NCBI RefSeq assembly: GCF_030818015.1
Contig: NZ_JAUSZX010000001.1
Span: 4,216,001 to 4,280,000, forward strand
Origin: Arthrobacter globiformis
Lineage (GTDB): Bacteria > Actinomycetota > Actinomycetes > Actinomycetales > Micrococcaceae
Direction of reading: 5' to 3'
Length of the DNA stretch: 64,000 nucleotides
Below the pieces are notes generated by a model. The model searched no databases and was not told the DNA's origin. It was given only the letters and a program-made list of their open reading frames with translations. Positions within the stretch are counted from its first letter, which is position 1. The number at the start of each line of letters is the position of its first letter. A program made the position numbers and the translations under genes. Positions 17,313 to 24,259 of this stretch are shown here, piece by piece.

Positions 17313-18041
17313 TTACTCCGGCTGGCCGGGGGTCTGCGCCCGTTGCGCGTGGTAGGCCAGGATCTGCAGCTCGGTGGCCATGTCCACCTTCCTCAGCGTC
17401 ACGCCGTCGGGCACCTGGAGCATCACCGGCGCAAAGCTGAGGATGCTGCGCACTCCGGCGTTCACCACGCGATCGCACACGCTTTGGGCCACGGCGGCCG
17501 GCAGCGCCAGCACCACCATGTTGGTGCCGGTCCGTTCCAGGACCGTCTCCAGGTCCGCAACGTCGCTGACCCGCAGCCAGCCCACCTCGTTGCCCACCAC
17601 CATCTGGTCGGCGTCGAAGATGGCAACCACGTCAAAACCCCTGGATTCGAAGCCGCCGTAGCGGGCCAGCGCCTTGCCCAGGTTGCCGGCGCCGACAATC
17701 GCGACTTTCCAGTCATGCGTCAGCCCAAGCGCGGCGGCTATGTGGCGGCTCAGGTACTGCACCTCGTACCCCACGCCGCGGGTGCCGTAAGAGCCCACGT
17801 GGGACAGGTCCTTGCGGAGGGTTGAGGAGCTGACCCCCGAAAGTTCAGCCAGCGATTCGGAGGAGACCCGCTCGGTGCCTTCGGCCAGCAGGGAGTTCAG
17901 GGCGCGCAGGTAGATCGTCAGCCGGGCCACGGCCGCCGGCGGGATCTGCTTTCCGGCAGCCCCGGCGGTCCCGGGCAGGGCCTGGGGTGGTGAATCGAGC
18001 GAAGTCACTATCTGCTCCGTTGCGTCGCGTTGTGAGTCCAC
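17313..18041 (-). CDS. rex: Redox-sensing transcriptional repressor Rex
   Basis: Rex senses the NADH/NAD+ ratio and represses respiratory genes when NADH is low. The 242-aa protein has the winged-helix region AVARLTIYLRALNSL...SSSTLRKDLSHVGSYGTRGVGY and a Rossmann NADH-binding fold with VAIVGAGNLGKALARYGGF. It starts with GTG at 18041. It lies 53 nt after the glutaredoxin gene, so the two may be co-transcribed. The nearby menaquinone and cytochrome c genes are the kind of targets Rex controls, but I did not find a convincing TTGTGAA-N-TTCACAA site in the window. Confidence 0.9.
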   Translation of the reverse strand: MDSQRDATEQIVTSLDSPPQALPGTAGAAGKQIPPAAVARLTIYLRALNSLLAEGTERVSSESLAELSGVSSSTLRKDLSHVGSYGTRGVGYEVQYLSRHIAAALGLTHDWKVAIVGAGNLGKALARYGGFESRGFDVVAIFDADQMVVGNEVGWLRVSDVADLETVLERTGTNMVVLALPAAVAQSVCDRVVNAGVRSILSFAPVMLQVPDGVTLRKVDMATELQILAYHAQRAQTPGQPE

Positions 18042-18094
18042 TCTAGATCCCCATCAGTTATGTCAACAAAGCCAATGCCATTGTTCGAAATTAG

Positions 18095-18352
18095 CTAATC
18101 CCCCGCGATGGCTCGGCGCAGGACACGCTCCAGGCGTGCCTCGTCGATCTTCCAGAAGTCGCGCTGGATGCCGTCCACCAGCACCACCGGGATCTCCTCG
18201 GCGTAGCGGTCGCGCAGCTCGTCGTCGGCCTCCAACTGCCGCTCCGACCACGAAAGTCCCAGCCCGGCAGTCACCCGCCCGACGGCGTCGCGCGCCGCGG
18301 CGCAAAGGTGACAGTCAGCTTTGGTAAGGAGAACGACGTCGGGGTTTGCCAT
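18095..18352 (-). CDS. Glutaredoxin-like protein
   Basis: This 85-aa thioredoxin-fold protein has the motif LLTKADCHLCAAAR (CHLC active site, about residues 14-17) and the cis-proline region EEIPVVLVDG. Such proteins carry out thiol-disulfide exchange in the cytoplasm. The ATG at 18352 has TACGGT ending 6 nt upstream and no ribosome site, so it is probably leaderless; the longer frame to 18418 would overlap the divergent promoter. It precedes rex on the same strand. Confidence 0.82.
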   Translation of the reverse strand: MANPDVVLLTKADCHLCAAARDAVGRVTAGLGLSWSERQLEADDELRDRYAEEIPVVLVDGIQRDFWKIDEARLERVLRRAIAGD

Positions 18353-18435
18353 GCTTCCACCGTATCGCCGTTCCCGGCGCCGGGCGACGCGGCGGCCGTC
18401 AGGTGTGGCGTACTGCATTGACTAGACTCAGTGGC

Positions 18436-19254
18436 ATGCCCGAGGAGAAGTACGTCGCTGTGACCCACCGTCCGGTTGCGAAGCAGCAACACGGCGAGGC
18501 AGCCTTCTTCGACGTCGACAATACCCTCATGCGCGGCGCCAGCCTGTTCCACGTGGCCAGGAAAATGCACCAGCGCGGAGCCTTCACAATTGCGCAGGCG
18601 GCGGGCATGGCGTGGAAGCAGCTCAAGTTCGTGCTCCGGGGCGAGAACCTCAATGACGTCCACGCCGTCCGGGATTCCGCGCTGCGGCTCGCCGCCGGCA
18701 TCACGGAGGAGGACATCAAGGCACTGGGCGAAGAAGTCTACGACGAGATGATCGCCTCGCGGATCTGGCCCGGCGCCAAGGCCCTGGCCGAGCAGCACCT
18801 GCGTGTGGGCCGGAAGGTCTGGCTCGTCACGGCGACGCCGATCGAGGTCGCTACGGTGATTTCCACGCGGTTGGGGCTCACCGGCGCCTTGGGGACCGTG
18901 GGCGAGACCAAGGACGGCTTCTACACGGGCAGGCTCGTCGGCGATATCCTGCATGGCGCCGCCAAGGCGGTGGCGGTCCAGGGCATCGCGGACCACCACG
19001 GACTGGACCTGAAGCGCTGCTGGGCGTACAGCGACTCCTACAACGACATCCCGCTGCTGACGATGGTGGGCCACCCCGTGGCGATCAACCCGGACGCCCG
19101 CCTGCGCAAGCACGCCCGCGAACACAACTGGCCGGTCTATGACTTCCGCTCAGGCCGCCGGGCCGCCACCCTGGGCCTCAAGGCAGCCACAGCAGGAGGA
19201 GCAGTTTACGGCCTGTGGCGAGGTTACACCCGCTTCCGAGGCCCCCGCGCCTGA
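18436..19254 (+). CDS. HAD-IB family phosphatase (SerB-like)
   Basis: This 272-aa haloacid-dehalogenase hydrolase has motif I FFDVDNTLMRG (nucleophile and acid Asp), motif II VTATPIEV, and motif III/IV around KAVAVQG and AYSDSYNDIPLLTMVGHPVAINPD. This HAD-IB group includes phosphoserine phosphatase and actinobacterial lipid-phosphate phosphatases; the substrate is unknown. The ATG at 18436 has TAGACT (18423-18428) 7 nt upstream, indicating a leaderless mRNA, and is divergent from the glutaredoxin gene. The neighbouring bS22-bldC pair is a common actinobacterial association. Confidence 0.82.
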   Translation: MPEEKYVAVTHRPVAKQQHGEAAFFDVDNTLMRGASLFHVARKMHQRGAFTIAQAAGMAWKQLKFVLRGENLNDVHAVRDSALRLAAGITEEDIKALGEEVYDEMIASRIWPGAKALAEQHLRVGRKVWLVTATPIEVATVISTRLGLTGALGTVGETKDGFYTGRLVGDILHGAAKAVAVQGIADHHGLDLKRCWAYSDSYNDIPLLTMVGHPVAINPDARLRKHAREHNWPVYDFRSGRRAATLGLKAATAGGAVYGLWRGYTRFRGPRA

Positions 19255-19389
19255 CCCCTCCCTCCCCCGAGGACACACTTCCCGCCCGGTGACACAAAAA
19301 ATCCCCCCGGACACCCGAATGCGCGTGTCCCCATACCGTTTGCGCGTCCTGATGCACATTCCGTGTCCAGAGTGTCGCAACAACGCAAA

Positions 19390-19421
19390 AATGCCCGCAC
19401 CCTCGAAAGGGGACGGGCATT
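19390..19421 (-). terminator. Intrinsic terminator of the bS22 gene
   Basis: AATGCCCG (19390-19397) pairs with CGGGCATT (19414-19421), and an inner CCCT-CGAA-AGGG hairpin completes the stem. Read on the minus strand it is followed by a T5 run, so it terminates the micro-gene just upstream. Confidence 0.75.
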
Positions 19422-19438
19422 GAAGCGTAGAGCGAGCT

Positions 19439-19537
19439 CTACTTCTTGTTACGGCGCTGGTGGCGGGTCTTACGAAGCAACTTGCGGTGCTTCTTCTTGG
19501 CCATACGCTTGCGACGCTTCTTAATAACTGAACCCAC
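19439..19537 (-). CDS. Small ribosomal subunit protein bS22 (AURKAIP1/COX24-type micro-protein)
   Basis: This 32-codon gene encodes a strongly basic peptide, MGSVIKKRRKRMAKKKHRK followed by LLRKTRHQRRNKK. This sequence is characteristic of the actinobacterial COX24/AURKAIP1-like protein identified as ribosomal protein bS22 in mycobacteria. It starts with GTG at 19537. AAGGAA lies about 6 nt upstream, and an intrinsic terminator follows 18 nt after the stop, so it is a complete single-gene unit. It lies next to bldC, its usual neighbour. Confidence 0.9.
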   Translation of the reverse strand: MGSVIKKRRKRMAKKKHRKLLRKTRHQRRNKK

Positions 19538-19758
19538 GTAAGTTCCTTACAAACTAGATGCAGTACCTGTCTGGTGGAGAAGGTCCGTGGACTGAGCAAC
19601 AGACTGAACAACTGACAGATTCTTACAATGACGTAAAACGTTCCTTAACAGGGTACCGCTTATCCGGAGCATCCCCTGACCAGCACGGCCCCGTGGCGTG
19701 CAGCGGCCCCCAAGGCGGCTGCAGCAACCACGGGATCGGTGCGGTCAGTCGGGTCCCG

Positions 19759-19971
19759 TTAGGCGGTACCCGTATGACCGTCCACGACAGCACCCTTGAG
19801 GTACTGTTCGACGGCGGTCTCCGGTACGCGGTAGGAGCGGCCGAACCTGACGGCGGGCATCTCCCCCGAGTGGACAAGGCGGTATACGGTCATTTTGGAG
19901 ACACGCATTACCTCAGCCACCTCGGCCACGGTCAAGAACTTGGCGTTCGAGAAGTTCGACTCTGCGGACAT
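19759..19971 (-). CDS. bldC: BldC-like small helix-turn-helix DNA-binding protein
   Basis: This 70-aa protein is a single winged-helix module of the MerR/excisionase type: FLTVAEVAEVMRVSKMTVYR, then LVHSGEMPAVRFGRSYRVPE. It matches BldC, a conserved actinobacterial developmental regulator that binds DNA as head-to-tail oligomers. A longer frame exists to 20010, but the ATG at 19971 has AAAGGA upstream and gives the usual MSAESN start. The 221 bp between its stop and the bS22 gene hold nothing I can assign. Confidence 0.88.
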   Translation of the reverse strand: MSAESNFSNAKFLTVAEVAEVMRVSKMTVYRLVHSGEMPAVRFGRSYRVPETAVEQYLKGAVVDGHTGTA

Positions 19972-20069
19972 TACCCATATTCCTTTGCTCTCAGCAACGA
20001 CGCCGGTCAATCTGCGGTGTGCGCCGATGCTGAGCCATCGAACAACCGTGTTCTAGTTACTCTAGATGC

Positions 20070-21206
20070 TCACGTGGCCATAGTGAAAGCCCGCCGCTTC
20101 CGGGACGACGCCGCCAGCTGTTCGAGGACGGAAGCCGTCACATCCCACTCCATGCAGGCATCCGTCACGCTCTGGCCGTAGACCAGGTCCGAGCGTCCGG
20201 CGGCGTGTTCGGCCACGTCGAGGTTCTGCGCGCCGCCCACCAGGAAGCTCTCCAGCATGACGCCGGCGATCGCTCCTGCGGCCGTTCCCGCGTCCTCGAG
20301 CTGGGCGCCGATCTCGAGTGCCACCTCGGCCTGGCGGTGGTGGCTCTTGCCGCTGTTGGCGTGGCTGGCGTCCACGATCAGCCGCGGGTTGAGGTTCTTG
20401 GCGGCGAGCTTGGCGGAGGCTGCCTCGACGTCGGCGGCCGAGTAGTTGGGGCCCTTGCGGCCGCCGCGGAGGATCAAGTGGGTGTCCGGGTTGCCCGCAG
20501 TGGACACCAGCGCGGCGCGGCCGTCGCCGTCGATCCCGAGGAAGGCCTGGGCTGCGGCGGCAGCGCCGCACGCGTCCACCGCCACCTGGAGGTCGCCGTC
20601 GGTCCCGTTCTTGAAGCCGATGGGCATGGAGAGGCCGGAGGCGAGCTGGCGATGGATCTGGCTTTCCGTGGTCCGCGCGCCGATGGCGCCCCAGGAAATG
20701 AGGTCGGCCATGTACTGCGGGCTGATGGGCTCGAGGAACTCGGTGGCGGTGGGGAGCCCCAGGGCGGTGACCTGCTGCAGGAAGCTGCGGGCCGCACGCA
20801 GGCCGCCGGCGATGTCGTGGCTGCCGTCCAGGTGCGGATCGTTGATGAGGCCCTTCCAGCCGACCGTGGTGCGGGGCTTTTCGAAGTAGGCCCGCAGGAC
20901 GATGAGCAGGTCTTCCTTGTGCTTCTCGGCCTGGCTGACCAGCCGGCGGGCGTATTCCAGGCCGGCCTTGGGGTCGTGGATCGAGCACGGACCGACGATC
21001 ACCAGCAGGCGGTCGTCCACGCCGTCCATGATGGCGCGGACTTCGTCGCGGCCGCGTTCGACGACGTCGGCCGCCTTCGCGTCCAGCGGCAGTTCCGCAA
21101 TCATCTCCTGGGGCGTGGGCAGGGCGGTGATCTCACTGACCCTCAGGTTCGACGTCGACGGGCGTTTCGGCGTCTGCTGGTGGGTTTCGGTGGCTGTTGC
21201 GCTCAT
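20070..21206 (-). CDS. aroG: 3-deoxy-7-phosphoheptulonate (DAHP) synthase, class I
   Basis: This enzyme condenses phosphoenolpyruvate with erythrose 4-phosphate, the first step of aromatic amino acid synthesis. The 378-aa protein has the AroG-type motifs LLVIVGPCSIHDPKAGLEYA, FEKPRTTVGWKGLINDPHLD, FKNGTDGDLQVAVDA and LIVDASHANSGK, and is of usual length. AroG-type enzymes are controlled by aromatic amino acids, although the effector cannot be read from sequence. The ATG at 21206 follows an approximately 115-nt leader that contains a 19-codon aromatic-rich peptide and stem-loops, so expression is probably attenuated. Confidence 0.92.
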   Translation of the reverse strand: MSATATETHQQTPKRPSTSNLRVSEITALPTPQEMIAELPLDAKAADVVERGRDEVRAIMDGVDDRLLVIVGPCSIHDPKAGLEYARRLVSQAEKHKEDLLIVLRAYFEKPRTTVGWKGLINDPHLDGSHDIAGGLRAARSFLQQVTALGLPTATEFLEPISPQYMADLISWGAIGARTTESQIHRQLASGLSMPIGFKNGTDGDLQVAVDACGAAAAAQAFLGIDGDGRAALVSTAGNPDTHLILRGGRKGPNYSAADVEAASAKLAAKNLNPRLIVDASHANSGKSHHRQAEVALEIGAQLEDAGTAAGAIAGVMLESFLVGGAQNLDVAEHAAGRSDLVYGQSVTDACMEWDVTASVLEQLAASSRKRRAFTMAT

Positions 21207-21269
21207 TTTCGGGGGTCCTGTTCCGGGTGGGAGCGGGCCCCTGATCAGAACCCGCCGTAGATATGGCGA

Positions 21270-21293
21270 AGGGCAGAGAATGATCTCTGCCCT
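21270..21293 (-). promoter_or_regulatory. Attenuator hairpin upstream of aroG
   Basis: A 10-bp perfect stem with a 4-nt loop (21270-21279 with 21284-21293) lies between the leader peptide and aroG. It directly abuts segment 21294-21307, which can pair over 14 bp (one G-U) with codons 10-14 of the leader (21340-21353). It lacks a U run, so whether it terminates transcription or blocks translation is unresolved. Confidence 0.6.
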
Positions 21294-21322
21294 GTTGGCT
21301 CTGAAGGAAAGTTGGATGCGTG

Positions 21323-21382
21323 TCAGTTAGACGCGGGCCCCTCCAGAGCCAACGAAAAATACGCATACCAACGGTTAGTCAT
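21323..21382 (-). CDS. Aromatic-rich leader peptide of aroG
   Basis: This 19-codon frame encodes MTNRWYAYFSLALEGPASN, with Trp, Tyr, Tyr and Phe in five consecutive positions (codons 5-9, 21356-21370). It lies 116 nt upstream of aroG on the same strand. The start codon is exactly 7 nt after a -10 box, so it should be the 5' end of a leaderless mRNA. Downstream sequence complementary to codons 10-14, plus an adjacent hairpin, fit ribosome-mediated attenuation: stalling at aromatic codons would disturb the stem. The peptide itself probably has no other role. Confidence 0.75.
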   Translation of the reverse strand: MTNRWYAYFSLALEGPASN

Positions 21383-21389
21383 GGGAACG

Positions 21390-21418
21390 ACAATAAGCCC
21401 GCACTGATGGATCGCCAA
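21390..21418 (-). promoter_or_regulatory. aroG leader promoter
   Basis: On the minus strand a TTGGCG -35 box (21413-21418) and a TATTGT -10 box (21390-21395) are separated by exactly 17 nt. Seven bases later comes the ATG of the leader peptide, so the predicted transcript starts at or next to the A of that ATG. Confidence 0.7.
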
Positions 21419-21466
21419 ATCGACTGCGTCACATTCGGACCACGCGCCACCGCAAATCGGCGGCAA

Positions 21467-21528
21467 CGCGAACGGACACTTGTGGCCCTTGGGAAGCGTT
21501 TCACAAGGGCCACAAGTGTCCGTTCGCG
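21467..21528. repeat. Perfect 24-bp inverted repeat, dispersed element copy B
   Basis: Arms 21467-21490 and 21505-21528 are perfect reverse complements (arm begins CGCGAACGGACACTTGTGG) with a 14-nt loop. Over the first 19 bases the arm differs from copy A at 3931 by one base. It lies 17 bp beyond the stop of the MFS gene and could also terminate that transcript. Confidence 0.85.
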
Positions 21529-21544
21529 CTGGTCTGGCGATTGA

Positions 21545-22717
21545 TTAGGCTGTGGTTTGCTCCACCGGCTGCTTCGCAGGCTCGCCGTAGCGTTCCTGCT
21601 CGATCTGTTCCAGGCTCTTGCCCCGGGTGTCCGGCGCCCAGATAATCCCGACGACCATGGCTGCCACCAAAGCCCCGATCATGATGAGGCCGACAAAGGG
21701 GACGCCGCGCTCGGCCAGCAGCGTCGGGAACCAGTAGCTCAGCAGCCCGACAACAATGCGGGCAACGAAAAAGAGCACACCCTGCGCGCTGGCCCGGTAG
21801 CGGGTCGCGAACATTTCGGCTGCCCACAGGGCGTAGAAGGCCTGGGCGCCGATGCCGGCCGAGATGCCCCAGAGTGCCGCGAAGAGAATCAGTACCGGCA
21901 TCGTGACGTGAACAAAGACCAGCAGGACCCAGGCGGCAAGGCCCAGCACGGCGCCGATCCCGTACAGCAGGCGGCGGTCAATGCGGTCGCCGTACTTCAT
22001 GAAGCCGAAGTACGTCGCCAGGACGGTAAGCGTCCACAGCAGCACCTGCAGCAGATTCTGCTCAGCGGACGATTCAACCCCGGACGACTCGTAGACCCGC
22101 GGCATGAATATGCCCATCTGCCCGGCAACCAGGTTCCAGAGGGCGTAAACACCCACGAGGAAAAGAAGGGCCTTCAGGTTGGTGGCGTTGGTCAGCAACT
22201 CACGGTAGTTGCGGCGCTTGACGCCTGATGCCTCCTCCAGCAGACGCGCTTCGTTCGACTTCTTCCAGGTGTGGGACTCCGAAAGCCGGCGGCGGATCCA
22301 CCAGGTGATGAAAGCAATGACGAACAGGTGCGCGAAGACCAGGCGGCTCCCCAGCAACCCCAGCGGAACGACGACGGTGGCAAGGAGGAAGACCAGTGCC
22401 GGTGCGAGCGACCACGCAAACTGGGCGGTGCCCACGTGCCGTGCCCGCTGTTCAGAGGGCGCCTCTTCCGCGATGTAGGTCCAGGCGACGGGCACGCCGG
22501 CTCCCACTGCGATCCCTGTGAGGATCACGCCAACGATGAGCATCCAGGGGGCCACGGCAAAAATCACCAGGGCTGTGCCGATCATGTACAGGATGAGGTC
22601 GTAGGTGTAGATGAACTTGCGGCCGTAGCGGTCGCCCAGTGGTCCGCCGATCATCGCGCCGCGACGCCGTTGGCGCCGGGCAGCCGCGTTCGCACTGGCA
22701 GTTTTGATACGTTTCAA
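21545..22717 (-). pseudogene. MFS transporter missing its N-terminal helices (probable in-frame deletion)
   Basis: The 390-residue frame starts MKRIKTASANAAARRQRRRG and then runs straight into MIGGPLGDRYGRKFIYTYD, which is the end of helix 2 and the conserved loop 2-3 motif of sugar-porter-type MFS proteins. Helix 1 and most of helix 2, normally about 60-90 residues, are absent, leaving around ten helices. The remainder looks intact (PVAWTYIAEEAPSEQRARH, helices to the C-terminus). The start is TTG at 22717 with GGGAG about 4 nt upstream, 15 nt after rhaB. It was probably the rhamnose or a related sugar permease of this operon. It may be inactive, or function with another start; an assembly error cannot be excluded. 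Confidence 0.65.
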
Positions 22718-22732
22718 GTACTCCCAAGGTGT

Positions 22733-24259
22733 TTAATTCTTGGCGGTGTTTGAAATCAGGTCGAGGGGTTCGTAGCGGCGCAGGCTCGTTCCTGCACCGA
22801 CGATCGAGCGAAGTTGCGGCAAACCGCCGGTGGCCACACCTGCCGCGCGGGCCTGGACCAGCACGTTGCCGAGGGCCGTGGCCTCAACCGGGCCGGCGAT
22901 GACGGGTTTGCCGGTGGCCTGTGCCGTGAGCTGGCACAGCAGCCCGTTCTGCGAGCCGCCGCCGACGATGTGCACCACGGCCACGGCAGCACCGGCGAGG
23001 CGTTCGGCGTCGGCGATGGTGCGCGCGTACCCGGCGGCGAGGCTGTCCAGGATGCAGCGGACGATTGCTGCGGGCTCGTCGGGAAGGACGGCGCCGGTGT
23101 TGCGGGCTGCCGCGCGGATGCGGTCCGGCATGTTGTCCGGGGCGATGAAGGCGGGGTCGTCGGGGTTGATCCGCGGCCCGCCGGGCGGGAGCGCCGCGGC
23201 CGCGTCGAGGAGCTCTCCGATCGCGGGCCGGTAGCCGCCTTCGGCCCAGGTGCGCTGGCATTCGCTGAGCAGCCAGAGGCCGCCGACGTTGCGCAGGTAT
23301 CGGGTGGTGCCGTCCACGCCGCGCTCATTGGTGAAGTTCGCCGCGCGGCTGGCCTCGGTGAGCACCGGGTGGTGCAGTTCCAAGCCCACGAGGGACCAGG
23401 TGCCGGAGGAAATGTAGGCGAAGTCCTCCTGCTCCGCGGGAACGGCGGCGACAGCCGAGGCGGTGTCGTGGGAGCCTACGGCCACCACCGTCGTTGCCGC
23501 GGGCAGCCCGGTCCGCTCGACGATGGAGGGGAGCAGGGTCGCCAGGGTTTCGCCGGGCTGGATCAGCGGCGGGAACAGGTCCTTGGGCAGGCCTAGTGGC
23601 CCGAACAGCTCGGTGGCCCAATCCCCCGCGACGGCGTCGAACAGCCCCGTGGTGGAGGCGTTGGTGGCCTCGGTGCGGCGCTGCCCGGTGAGCAGGAACG
23701 CGATCAAGTCGGGGATCAGCATGGCCTGCAGCCCGCCCAAAGCCGGTTCGGTGGCGAGCTGGTAGAGCGTGTTGAACTGCAGGAACTGGAGTCCCGTGGT
23801 GGCGTAGAGCCGTGCCGGGTCCAGTTTCCCGTGCACCCGGGCGACGGCGGCGCGGCTGCGTTCGTCCCGGTAGCTGTACGGCTGCGCGGTGAGTTCGCCG
23901 TCCTTGTTGACCAGTCCGTAGTCCACCGCCCAGGTGTCGATGCCGATGCTGGTGATGGTTTCCCCCCGCTCAACTGCCACCGTGCCGGCGGCAGCGAGGC
24001 CGGTGAGCACCTCGGCGAAGAGGGCGTCGAAGTCCCAGCGGAGGCCGCCGTCGCACTGCACCACGGCGTTGGGGAAACGGTGCACGACGTCGAGCGTGGC
24101 CCGCGCCGGACCGCCGTCGGCGGTGTTAGCTCCAGGCGTGCCTGATCCAGTGCTGATCCGTCCCAGGATGACGCGACCGGAGGAGGCGCCGATGTCGACG
24201 GCGGCGAACAGGCCGCCGTCGACACTTCCTTTTGCACTGGGTGCCGGTGCGGTCCTCAC
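22733..24259 (-). CDS. rhaB: L-rhamnulokinase
   Basis: RhaB phosphorylates L-rhamnulose to L-rhamnulose 1-phosphate using ATP. The 508-aa FGGY-family kinase has AAVDIGASSGRVILGR at the N-terminal phosphate motif, IGIDTWAVDYGLV for the sugar site, VAVGSHDTASAVAAVPA, and the C-terminal HIVGGGSQNGLLCQLTA motif. It starts with GTG at 24259 and overlaps the stop of the upstream rhaD fusion by 4 nt (GTGA), so translation is coupled. It is the fourth gene of the rhamnose operon. Confidence 0.92.
   Translation of the reverse strand: MRTAPAPSAKGSVDGGLFAAVDIGASSGRVILGRISTGSGTPGANTADGGPARATLDVVHRFPNAVVQCDGGLRWDFDALFAEVLTGLAAAGTVAVERGETITSIGIDTWAVDYGLVNKDGELTAQPYSYRDERSRAAVARVHGKLDPARLYATTGLQFLQFNTLYQLATEPALGGLQAMLIPDLIAFLLTGQRRTEATNASTTGLFDAVAGDWATELFGPLGLPKDLFPPLIQPGETLATLLPSIVERTGLPAATTVVAVGSHDTASAVAAVPAEQEDFAYISSGTWSLVGLELHHPVLTEASRAANFTNERGVDGTTRYLRNVGGLWLLSECQRTWAEGGYRPAIGELLDAAAALPPGGPRINPDDPAFIAPDNMPDRIRAAARNTGAVLPDEPAAIVRCILDSLAAGYARTIADAERLAGAAVAVVHIVGGGSQNGLLCQLTAQATGKPVIAGPVEATALGNVLVQARAAGVATGGLPQLRSIVGAGTSLRRYEPLDLISNTAKN

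Noticed and set aside
18029..18095. Rex operator near rex
   Set aside because: Only TTGTGAG and a loose AACAA/TTGTT pair are present; neither forms the expected TTGTGAA-N-TTCACAA palindrome.
20950..21206. Long ArsR/AroG-like alternative starts and a riboswitch upstream of aroG
   Set aside because: The leader has a peptide with aromatic codons and simple stems; no known riboswitch core was recognised.
21133..21366. 77-codon minus-strand frame beginning MRIFRWLW upstream of aroG
   Set aside because: It overlaps aroG's start out of frame and its ATG has no promoter or ribosome site, while the 19-codon frame starting at 21382 is placed exactly after a -10 box and stops before the hairpin.
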